Source of the DNA: Ectothiorhodospira mobilis
GTDB lineage: Bacteria; Pseudomonadota; Gammaproteobacteria; Ectothiorhodospirales; Ectothiorhodospiraceae
Direction: 5' to 3'
Length of the DNA: 64,000 bases
Assembly (NCBI RefSeq): GCF_900114895.1
Contig: NZ_FOUO01000002.1
Location: 124,001-188,000, forward strand
A model generated the notes under the pieces. It saw only the letters and a list, made by a program, of their open reading frames with translations. It was not told the DNA's origin and did no database searches. Positions 55,234 to 62,015 of this stretch are shown here, in pieces (the stretch's first letter is position 1; each line of letters starts with the position of its first letter). The position numbers and the translations under genes were made by a program.

Positions 55234-56343
55234 TCATCGTGCATGGCCCCCTTGCGGGCAGAGGTCTTCCTCGGCCAACTCCACCCGGTTGCGGCCCGTC
55301 TCCTTGGCCCGTAGCAGGGCGTGGTCGGCGTTGCCAAGCAGCTTATGGGCCCGTGCCACCGGGTCCTGTCCCTGCAACCCCCCTGGGGGCAAACGGGCCC
55401 CGCCGATGGAGACGGTGACCTGGATGGCATCGTCTCCTTCCACGGGTACGGGGGCGGCGGCGACGGTGCGGCGCATGCGTTCTGCAATGGAACGCAGTTC
55501 GGAGTCGTCCAGGGCGGGCAGGAGGATGACGAACTCCTCACCGCCGTAGCGGGCCAGCAGGTCGAACCGGCGCAGATGGCGCGCCAGGCGCTGTGCCACG
55601 GCGGCAATCACCCGGTCTCCTGCGGCATGACCGTGGCCATCGTTCACCCGCTTGAAATGGTCGATGTCGATGAACAGGCAGGCCAGGGCGTGACCCTCAC
55701 GGTCCATGCGCCCGATCTCGTCCCGCAGGCGCTGGTCAAAGAAGCGCCGGTTGCGTACGCCGGTGAGGGGGTCGGTGACGCCCATCTCCCGCAGCCGCCA
55801 GTGGGCAAGGGCGTTCTCCAGGCAGACGGAGACGATGGCCGCCAGGCGCCTGAGCAGAAAGGTGTCCTGGTCGGGGGTGTATCGCTCGGGCCGGTTACTC
55901 CCCAGCAGGAGCGCCCCCTGGGGCTGATCGCCGCGGCCCAGGGGCAGGAGGGCGCGGCTGGCCAGGTCTTCCCCCTCCGGACGCAGGACGGCGGGATCCC
56001 CATCCCCTGCAGGGCCCAGCACGGGGGCGTGCAGTCCCTGCAGGGGGGCGGCATCGGGGATCAGCCGCAGTGGCCATCTCCCGTCCAGGAGGGGATCTTC
56101 CAGGGCTGCCTGCAGGTCCCCCGTGGGATCGCAGAGCACCAGGCCCACGTGGTCCAGTTCGAAATCACGCTTCAGATCCTGCAGCAGGAGGCGCAGCAGG
56201 TGGGATAGATCCCTCGCCTGCAGGAGGCGGAACTCCAGGTCGGCCAGACGGTTGAGTTTGTCCTCGGTCTCCCGCGCGGTCTCGATCAGGGTCTCCAGCC
56301 GGGCACGCAACCATCGGTTCTCCGTTGCCAGTGGTGTGTCCAT
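55234..56343 (-). CDS. Diguanylate cyclase with N-terminal GAF/DUF484-like domain
   Basis: 369 aa, soluble. An N-terminal coiled coil (about 5-45) leads into a GAF-like sensory domain resembling DUF484 (about 45-180), then GGDEF (about 185-350). The active site is GGEEF (267-271) and the inhibitory I-site RxxD (RRFD, 258-261) is present, so an active, product-inhibited c-di-GMP synthase is expected. The ligand is unknown. It lies downstream of the antenna operon on the same strand but behind its terminator. Confidence 0.93.
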   Translation of the reverse strand: MDTPLATENRWLRARLETLIETARETEDKLNRLADLEFRLLQARDLSHLLRLLLQDLKRDFELDHVGLVLCDPTGDLQAALEDPLLDGRWPLRLIPDAAPLQGLHAPVLGPAGDGDPAVLRPEGEDLASRALLPLGRGDQPQGALLLGSNRPERYTPDQDTFLLRRLAAIVSVCLENALAHWRLREMGVTDPLTGVRNRRFFDQRLRDEIGRMDREGHALACLFIDIDHFKRVNDGHGHAAGDRVIAAVAQRLARHLRRFDLLARYGGEEFVILLPALDDSELRSIAERMRRTVAAAPVPVEGDDAIQVTVSIGGARLPPGGLQGQDPVARAHKLLGNADHALLRAKETGRNRVELAEEDLCPQGGHAR

Positions 56344-56477
56344 GGGGTTTTGGTCTTCTGTGCAGTAGGGATCGCGATGGGGATTCCGGGACGCGCCTGG
56401 CTAGCGTAATCCATCTTCATGGCCCGGGGATGACCCGTGAAAGGATGCCGTCGGGTGGCTGGGAGCATGCGGAAACG

Positions 56478-56513
56478 AAAAAGCCGGATCACCGTTGCCG
56501 GAAGAGATCCGGC
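56478..56513 (-). terminator. Rho-independent terminator of the antenna operon
   Basis: On the minus strand GCCGGATC (complement of 56506-56513) pairs with GATCCGGC (complement of 56483-56490), followed by five T (56482-56478). A competing shorter hairpin, TGCCGGA/TCCGGCA, overlaps it. It separates the antenna genes from the diguanylate cyclase. Confidence 0.8.
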
Positions 56514-56582
56514 ACGATGACCCGGCATGGATCTGGTCTGCCCGCACCGCCGGGGGCGGGGCGGGCAAAGACCACAGGCCCC

Positions 56583-56720
56583 TCAGTAGAAGGGTCTCCA
56601 GAGGTAGACCAGGAAGTGGGCCACGGCAGCCAGCACCATGAAGACGGTGAAGGTGGTCTTGAACTGCTCGTGGAATTCCATCGCCTGTTCTTCGGTCAGG
56701 CCGGAGATGCTGGTTTCCAT
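56583..56720 (-). CDS. Light-harvesting antenna beta subunit
   Basis: 45 aa, single membrane helix, binds bacteriochlorophyll in the photosynthetic membrane. It begins METSISGLTEEQAMEFHEQF and ends LVYLWRPFY. His17 and His35 are the two conserved beta histidines; His35 sits in the AxxxH context (AAVAH) of the bacteriochlorophyll ligand. The final WRPFY is the family terminus. CGGAGGAC precedes the ATG. It is the downstream gene of the pair, following alpha by 21 nt. LH1 or LH2 type cannot be fixed from sequence alone. Confidence 0.93.
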   Translation of the reverse strand: METSISGLTEEQAMEFHEQFKTTFTVFMVLAAVAHFLVYLWRPFY

Positions 56721-56741
56721 CGTCGTTGTCCTCCGATTGGT

Positions 56742-56954
56742 TTATTCGGCTTCGGATTCGGCGGCCGCCTGGGCGGACGCGTCGTAGGTGAGCGGGTTGT
56801 AGTTGTCGTTGCTGTACACGAAGGCGTGAACAACCAGGGCGACAAACAGAACCGCCATCAGGATCGGCATCAGCCAGGTGCCCGGATTGACCACCAGCCA
56901 GAGCTTCCAGTCGTCCCGGGGATTGCTGGGTTTCGTGGGTCTGTATTCGCTCAT
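56742..56954 (-). CDS. Light-harvesting antenna alpha subunit
   Basis: 70 aa with one membrane helix (about 24-47). WKLWLVVNPGTWL is the alpha N-terminal interface motif and His43 in ALVVH is the bacteriochlorophyll ligand. The N-terminus (MSEYRPTKPSNPRDD) is longer and more polar than in Rhodobacter; the C-terminus ends in an Ala/Glu tail. GGGAGGT lies upstream. It is transcribed before the beta gene, the reverse of the usual order. No reaction-centre, pigment or other antenna gene is in the window. Confidence 0.93.
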   Translation of the reverse strand: MSEYRPTKPSNPRDDWKLWLVVNPGTWLMPILMAVLFVALVVHAFVYSNDNYNPLTYDASAQAAAESEAE

Positions 56955-57087
56955 GCGGATTGTACCTCCCTTGAACAGGATTCAGGCGTTTGGATGTCAC
57001 GGCATGCACGGCGGTCGTCGACATAACCGAGCGCATGTCCGCCGAAGAGGCCAATGACCGCCCAACCCCAGTTGCCGTGTGGTCTTG

Positions 57088-57115
57088 AGTGTAAGGGCGG
57101 CACACCGGATGTCAA
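57088..57115 (-). promoter_or_regulatory. Sigma-70-like promoter of the antenna operon
   Basis: On the minus strand TTGACA (complement of 57110-57115) and TACACT (complement of 57088-57093) are 16 nt apart. The spacer region contains an inverted GTGT/ACAC pair 9 nt apart that overlaps the -10, so a repressor could bind across it. It is not the TGT-N12-ACA spacing of CrtJ/PpsR. The expected leader is about 125 nt. Confidence 0.65.
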
Positions 57116-57123
57116 GCACCCGG

Positions 57124-57155
57124 ATCCAGGCAGGGAGGGGCCTCCCTGCCTGGAT
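57124..57155. terminator. 32-bp perfect palindrome between TDT gene and antenna promoter
   Basis: Positions 57124-57138 are perfectly complementary to 57141-57155 around two bases. It begins 9 nt after the TDT stop and ends 9 nt upstream of the antenna -35. As RNA it is a very stable hairpin without a T run. It probably terminates or insulates the TDT transcript from the antenna genes. Confidence 0.6.
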
Positions 57156-57164
57156 AGGTGGCGA

Positions 57165-58160
57165 TCAATCCGGCACGAACAGCTTGCCCCGGAAGAGGGC
57201 GATGGTGGTGGCCACCAGCACCACCAGGATGATGAAGGAGGTGATGGTCAGCAGCGTCCAGCCGATGAGGGTCAGGCCGAGGCCGCCGGTGACCGCCAGG
57301 TATTCCAGGGTGGCGATGGTCATGGCCGCCAAGGGGAAGGTGTAGGCCCACCAGGAGACGAAGAAGGGTACCCGCAGGAACTGGCGCACCAGGCTGAGGT
57401 TGAGCACGGTGATGAACAGGCCGGAGTAGACCAGGAGCTTCACCAGCACGTCCGCCTGGTGGTTCATCAGGCCCATGTAGGCGATCACCGCCACCCCCGG
57501 CGGGGCGATGAGGATGAATAGGGTGGGCAGGAACTTGGCGGGCATCGGATTGTGGAAGACGATGCGATAGAAGACGATGGTGAACAGGAGTATCCAGAAC
57601 ACCATACCGATGGAGAAGAAGAACCAGGAGGTCTCCAGAAAACCCAGCCGCACCCCGGCGATGGGCACCAGCAGGTTCCCCACCACGGGGATGAACCAGG
57701 CCGGGTTGATCATGTGGATCTCATGGGTATGGTTGATCCAGCGGCCCATGAAATAGACCGTGGCGATGAAGTGCAGGGTCGTGCCCATGCCCCACAGGGC
57801 CAGGGAGGTGGCCTGGGAGTAGTCGAAGGAGGCGATGGCCAGCAGCAGCAGGGAGATGCTCACCGTGGGGAAGAAGTTCACGCGGATGGGATTGGAGAAC
57901 TCCGCCTTCACCTCCCCGGGATGGGCGATGGCCTTGGTCATGTAGAGCATGAAGATGAGTACGAACAGCACCGCGCCCGTACCCAGGAGGTATTCCCCCA
58001 CCATGGCCGGTGCCCCCAGTACGTGCCCGGCCTTGCGCCAGGCCAGGCCGAGACCCGTGATACCCATCACCATGGCAAACAGGGGGATGGGCACGTGCAT
58101 CAGCCAGTAGGTGCCCCCCTCGGATGTTTTTTCCTGAGAAGCGTTGGCAGCTTGTGACAT
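57165..58160 (-). CDS. TDT/SLAC1-family transporter or anion channel
   Basis: 331 aa, about ten membrane helices, inner membrane. VPIPLFAMVMGITGLGLAWR and HMINPAWFIPVVGNLLVPIA are hallmarks of the tellurite-resistance/dicarboxylate transporter family (TehA, Mae1, SLAC1). Members move malate, sulfite, chloride, nitrate or tellurite-linked anions; the substrate here is unknown. The ATG at 58158-58160 is chosen because an upstream extension is not family-like. Divergent from the membrane protein gene at 58396. Confidence 0.85.
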   Translation of the reverse strand: MSQAANASQEKTSEGGTYWLMHVPIPLFAMVMGITGLGLAWRKAGHVLGAPAMVGEYLLGTGAVLFVLIFMLYMTKAIAHPGEVKAEFSNPIRVNFFPTVSISLLLLAIASFDYSQATSLALWGMGTTLHFIATVYFMGRWINHTHEIHMINPAWFIPVVGNLLVPIAGVRLGFLETSWFFFSIGMVFWILLFTIVFYRIVFHNPMPAKFLPTLFILIAPPGVAVIAYMGLMNHQADVLVKLLVYSGLFITVLNLSLVRQFLRVPFFVSWWAYTFPLAAMTIATLEYLAVTGGLGLTLIGWTLLTITSFIILVVLVATTIALFRGKLFVPD

Positions 58161-58270
58161 CGTGTTCGGTTCCTCGTGATGTGGTTGGATGGTGGATGTG
58201 GACCCGGTGGCCGGCTGGTCCTTCGGTGAATGGGAATATAATACAATACCAATATACTCAGGTACTGACA

Positions 58271-58284
58271 TTGACCCTTTTCAA
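58271..58284. promoter_or_regulatory. FNR/CRP-like inverted repeat between divergent membrane-protein genes
   Basis: TTGACCCTTTTCAA matches 8 of the 10 defined bases of the FNR consensus TTGAT-N4-ATCAA. It lies about 110 nt from each start codon, in the least GC-rich part of the intergenic region (tracts of A/T at 58236-58260). A redox-responsive control of both genes is possible. Confidence 0.35.
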
Positions 58285-58395
58285 TCCCTGTGGGCCCATC
58301 GGCGAAAGAATCGGCCGCCGCTGACCAATGGGGTTGAATATTAGAAAATACTGATTCCATAATGAAGGGTCCGGCGTAACACACGAGGTCAGGTC

Positions 58396-59601
58396 ATGCT
58401 CAGGCGCAATCTGGGAGAATCGTACAACCCACTGTTTTTTCTTGCCCCTTTGGGGGCCGGCGGGCTGGCGGTGTCCTTCTTTCTCTATCCCATGTTCCTG
58501 GTGGATCACCAGGGCGTGCCCCTGGTGACCTTCGAACACATCTGGCCCATCCTAACGGGGCCGGTTTCCCTGGGCTCGGCGTTGCTGGGGTTGGCCCTCC
58601 TGCTGGTGCTGTTCTTCGCCGTGCTCCACTTTCGTCTGCTGGTCTGGAACCTGCGGGAATACCGCTTGTTCCGGTGCACCCCGGCCTTCGAGAGGCTGCG
58701 CAACAGCAATGACGAGATCGCCCTCATGGCCATCCCCCTGACCCTGGCCATGACCATCAATATCCTGTTCGTGCTGGGGGCGTTGTTCGTGCCCGGCCTG
58801 TGGACGGTGGTGGAATGGCTCTTCCCCATGGCCCTGGTGGGTTTCGCCGCGGTGGGGGTGTACGCCCTGAAGATCCTCACCACCTATTTCGCCCGCACCC
58901 TGGCCCAGGGCAACGTGGACTTCTCCACCAACAACAGCCTCTCCCCCATGATCGCCATCTTCGCCCTGGCGATGATCGCCGTGGGCTTCGCCGCCCCGGC
59001 CATGATGAGCCAGACCCTGGTGACCATGATGATGGGGATGCTGCTGTCCCTGTTCTTCTTTACCTCCGCGGCCCTGTTGGCGGTGATCAAGCTGGTGCAC
59101 GGCTTCCAGGCCATGATGATCAAGGGGATTCGTGAGGCAGCCAGCCCCAGCCTGTGGATCGTCATCCCCATCCTCACCCTCATGGGCATCACCTGGGTGC
59201 GCCTGAGCTATGGCATGCATCACACCCTGGGCCAGCCCATGGATCATACGGACATCCTGGTGTTCGGCGCGGGCATCGTCTCGGCGCAGATCCTCTTCGG
59301 TCTCATCGGTTACGCCGTGATGCAGCGCCTGGGGTATTTCCGCGATTACGTGCGCGGCCCCAAGGGGGATGCCGGCACCTTCACCCTCATCTGCCCGGGG
59401 GTGGCCTTCTTCGTCTTCGGCCTGTTTTTCATCCATTTGGGCCTGATCGCCAGTGGCGTGGTGCAGGCCGGATCCTGGGTCCACTACACCCTCATGGCCC
59501 CGTTCGTGCTGGTGCAGGCCAAGACGGTGCTTGTGATGCTGCATCTCAAACGCCATGTGCTGCACGAGCCCGCGGCATCCACGGCCACGGCGACCCGCTA
59601 A
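58396..59601 (+). CDS. Multi-pass membrane protein of unknown function
   Basis: 401 aa with about ten hydrophobic segments. It starts MLRRNLGESYNPLFFLAPLG and contains many Met-rich helices (MSQTLVTMMMGMLLSLFFF) and conserved-looking polar bits such as VDFSTNNSLSPM and FRDYVRGPKGDAGTF. I do not recognise it with confidence; it may belong to a family (possibly the one called TsoY) that accompanies TDT transporters, but that is from memory. Divergent partner of the TDT gene, sharing an upstream region. GAGGTC lies before the ATG. Confidence 0.75.
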   Translation: MLRRNLGESYNPLFFLAPLGAGGLAVSFFLYPMFLVDHQGVPLVTFEHIWPILTGPVSLGSALLGLALLLVLFFAVLHFRLLVWNLREYRLFRCTPAFERLRNSNDEIALMAIPLTLAMTINILFVLGALFVPGLWTVVEWLFPMALVGFAAVGVYALKILTTYFARTLAQGNVDFSTNNSLSPMIAIFALAMIAVGFAAPAMMSQTLVTMMMGMLLSLFFFTSAALLAVIKLVHGFQAMMIKGIREAASPSLWIVIPILTLMGITWVRLSYGMHHTLGQPMDHTDILVFGAGIVSAQILFGLIGYAVMQRLGYFRDYVRGPKGDAGTFTLICPGVAFFVFGLFFIHLGLIASGVVQAGSWVHYTLMAPFVLVQAKTVLVMLHLKRHVLHEPAASTATATR

Positions 59602-59739
59602 GCGGCACCCGATCCTTTGGGTGGCCGCCTATCGATCCCTGTGGGGCCCTGTAGCAGGGCCTCTGGGGCATCCCGCCCGGCGGGGATCTTTTCCGCCGGA
59701 TCCATGTAAAACCGCAACCGTATCCATTGGGAGCTCTCG

Positions 59740-60135
59740 ATGAAGCAGACCCTGTTCCAGGAAAAGTATCCCGTGTTCTATTTCGAGGTGGACAAGTCCG
59801 AAACCACCTTCCAGTCCGTGCCCGAGATCATCGCCTATTTCAAGGAGAAGGTGGACGCCCACCCGGTGGCCCAGTACATCGGAGAATTCGATCACTACAA
59901 CCACACCAAGCAGCTGGAAGAGGGTGAGATCAACCCGGATATCCTGGATGCCAAGCACATCCTCTTCTGCTTCGGCATCAAGCTGCCCACGCCCCGGGCC
60001 ATGGCCGTGCGCCCCCGCTCCATCGGCGTGTGTGAAATGGCCGACCATTTCGTGATCGATTTCCTGGAGGCCCCCATGCCGGCCGCCAATGCCGCCATGG
60101 AGGAGTGGACCCGGGCGGTGCGCAACAAGGACTGA
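59740..60135 (+). CDS. DUF6858-like small soluble protein
   Basis: 131 aa, acidic, no signal peptide or membrane helix. It begins MKQTLFQEKYPVFYFEVDK and contains KHILFCFGIKLPTPRAMAVR and GVCEMADHFVIDFLEAP. It resembles the uncharacterised DUF6858 family as I recall it, seen in sulfur and hydrogen oxidisers; function unknown. GGGAG precedes the ATG. Stands between the membrane protein gene and a strong terminator, 138 nt downstream of the former. Confidence 0.7.
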   Translation: MKQTLFQEKYPVFYFEVDKSETTFQSVPEIIAYFKEKVDAHPVAQYIGEFDHYNHTKQLEEGEINPDILDAKHILFCFGIKLPTPRAMAVRPRSIGVCEMADHFVIDFLEAPMPAANAAMEEWTRAVRNKD

Positions 60136-60199
60136 TCCGGCCAAGACCGCCGGGGAGGAAGGAGGCGATCGCGGCGCCATGTACGCCGCGGCAGGTTGG

Positions 60200-60226
60200 A
60201 CCCACCCCGTCTGGGGTGGGTTTTTT
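60200..60226 (+). terminator. Rho-independent terminator after the DUF6858-like gene
   Basis: ACCCACCCC (60200-60208) pairs with GGGGTGGGT (60213-60221) and the last T opens a run of six T (60221-60226). Followed at once by the palindrome ACGTTATAACGT. Confidence 0.92.
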
Positions 60227-60241
60227 ACGTTATAACGTTTT

Positions 60242-60265
60242 AAAAAAGCCCCGAGCCCAGGGCTC
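60242..60265 (-). terminator. Terminator of the gamma-glutamylcyclotransferase-like gene
   Basis: On the minus strand GAGCC/GGCTC (60253-60265) forms a small hairpin, GGGGC follows, then six T (60247-60242). The GGGGC can also pair with GCCCC near the stop codon to make a longer stem. Confidence 0.6.
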
Positions 60266-60270
60266 CCGCC

Positions 60271-60669
60271 TCAGGGGGCGGCCTTGCCCCGCAGGGATTC
60301 CAGGTACTGGCGATAGTCCCCGTGGGGGATCTGGCACCGGGGATCCACCCGGGCGTTGTAGAGGTAGACCAGCACCTCCCGGGGTTCCCCATCCACCCGC
60401 CAGGCCCGGCGGGTCACCCGGCGATACAGGGATCCAGCGGGATCCTGGGGATCGTAGTCCTCGAGGCGGTCCATATGGGCCAGGGTGGCCGCATCCACAC
60501 GGTAGATCTCGCCCCGCACCCGATCCGGCCCGGGCCGGAGGGCCGGGTAGGGGCCCAGGTCGAAGAGCCGGCCCCGCAGATGGGCATGCCCCAGGAATTG
60601 CGCCCCCGCCAGGACCCCGTGGTGGCGCAGTCCCTGCAGGAGGGTGCCGTAGACGAAGACCTCGTGCAT
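60271..60669 (-). CDS. Gamma-glutamylcyclotransferase-like (AIG2/GGCT fold) protein
   Basis: 132 aa single domain. MHEVFVYGTLLQGLRHHGVL contains the YGTL substrate-loop motif; RLEDYDPQDPAGSLYRR supplies the family's acidic-Tyr region and AWVYLY-like VLVYLYNARVD ends the barrel. E82-like catalytic Glu is probably in MDRLEDYD. Members act on gamma-glutamyl amines or peptides; the substrate is not defined here. Confidence 0.85.
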   Translation of the reverse strand: MHEVFVYGTLLQGLRHHGVLAGAQFLGHAHLRGRLFDLGPYPALRPGPDRVRGEIYRVDAATLAHMDRLEDYDPQDPAGSLYRRVTRRAWRVDGEPREVLVYLYNARVDPRCQIPHGDYRQYLESLRGKAAP

Positions 60670-60814
60670 TGCCGAGCCCTGTATGGCTTGGGTTTGTCCC
60701 CGATCCTAATGCCTGCCTCCGGTGAGGGCCAAAGGGCCCTGCCGAATCGGGATGGTCCGGCGGTTCGCCGCCGGGTACCATTGAGACCTGGTTCAAAACC
60801 CCAGGGGCGTCCCC

Positions 60815-61996
60815 ATGTCCCGGCGGATTCATACGATGGTGCGCCTCCTCCTGGCGGCCCTGCTGGCCGGGGGCGGAGCCATGGCCGTGGCCCAGGTCCC
60901 CGCCGGGTATTGGACCATCGAGGACTATCTGCAACGCCATCCGGAGCAAGCCGCCCTGACGGAGGCCTTCACCCGGCGGGTGCGTGGTCCCGCACTGCCC
61001 CTGGCGGAGCGGGAGGGCGGATCCCGGCCGCGGGTGCAGGTGGCGGTGATCTACCCTGGGTTGCAGAGTTCCGGATACTGGCGCCGCAATCTGGTGGCCT
61101 TCCGCAAACGGGCTCGGGAACTGGGCCTGGAACTGGACCTGCAAGTCTTCTTCAGCGGTCCCGATAGTGGCGACGTGCAACTGCAGGCCGATCAGCTTCG
61201 GGAGGTCCTGCTGCAAGACCCCGATTATCTCGTGTACACCCTGGATACGGACCTGCACCGCGAGCTCATCGACCGCATCCTGGCCCGGGGGGATGGGCCG
61301 CGCCTCATCCTGCAGAACATCACCACCCCGGTGCGCGCCTGGGAGGGGCGCCAGCCCCTCATCTATGTGGGTTTCGATCACGCCCAGGGATCGCGCATCC
61401 TGGCAAAACACCTGCGCGGCATACTCCCCGGCGGCGATCTGGTGATCCTCTATGGCACGGACGGCTATGTGAGCCGCGCCCGGGGCGGCGCCTTCCTCAA
61501 GGCCCTGGAGGGCAGCGGCCTGCGCATCCGGGAGGGCTATGTCACCGATTTCCTGGCCCCCGTGGTGCGTCGGGCCACCCGGGACGCCCTGGCGCGTTAC
61601 CCGCAGTTGAAGGCGGTCATCGCCTGCGCCACGGACATGGCCCTCACCGCCGCCGGGATGTTGCAAGAGGCGGCGCCGGAGCGAGAGATCCTGGTGACCG
61701 GCTGGGGCGGGGGCAGCGAGGAGCTGGCGGCCCTGGAGGCGGGCCGCCTGGCGGCCACGGTCATGCGCATGAACGACGATGCCGGCGTGGCCATGGCCGA
61801 GGCGGTGGCCCTGGATGTGGCGGGAAAGGGAGACCAGGTACCCACCGTATACGCCGGGGATATGGTGTTGGTGACCCGGCAGACCCCGGTCCAGGTGTTG
61901 CGCGGCCTGGAGGCCCGGGCCTTCCGTTACTCCGGGCGTGATACGGAGGCGGGGAGCGCCCCAATCCCCGATGCCGGAAAGGGGATACCCCAATGA
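60815..61996 (+). CDS. luxP: LuxP-type periplasmic autoinducer-2 binding protein
   Basis: 393 aa with an N-terminal signal peptide (MVRLLLAALLAGGGAMAVAQ region). The body aligns by eye along its length with Vibrio harveyi LuxP: YPGLQSSGYWRRN, RLILQNITTPVRAWEG, IYVGFDHAQGSR, CATDMAL, GWGGGSEEL and TVMRMNDDAG. The residues I recall as contacting S-THMF-borate are all kept: Q84, S86, W89, N168, R223, D274, W297, R318. An AI-2 receptor function is therefore likely; a sugar ligand is the alternative. The next gene, 19 nt downstream, encodes a membrane GGDEF/EAL protein where Vibrio has luxQ. No luxS in the window. Confidence 0.88.
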   Translation: MSRRIHTMVRLLLAALLAGGGAMAVAQVPAGYWTIEDYLQRHPEQAALTEAFTRRVRGPALPLAEREGGSRPRVQVAVIYPGLQSSGYWRRNLVAFRKRARELGLELDLQVFFSGPDSGDVQLQADQLREVLLQDPDYLVYTLDTDLHRELIDRILARGDGPRLILQNITTPVRAWEGRQPLIYVGFDHAQGSRILAKHLRGILPGGDLVILYGTDGYVSRARGGAFLKALEGSGLRIREGYVTDFLAPVVRRATRDALARYPQLKAVIACATDMALTAAGMLQEAAPEREILVTGWGGGSEELAALEAGRLAATVMRMNDDAGVAMAEAVALDVAGKGDQVPTVYAGDMVLVTRQTPVQVLRGLEARAFRYSGRDTEAGSAPIPDAGKGIPQ

Positions 61997-62015
61997 AACG
62001 GCAAGGGCCCCGATC

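Noticed and set aside
57088-57115. CrtJ/PpsR binding site (TGT-N12-ACA) at the antenna promoter
   Set aside because: The inverted half-sites found are GTGT-N9-ACAC, three bases short of the known spacing.
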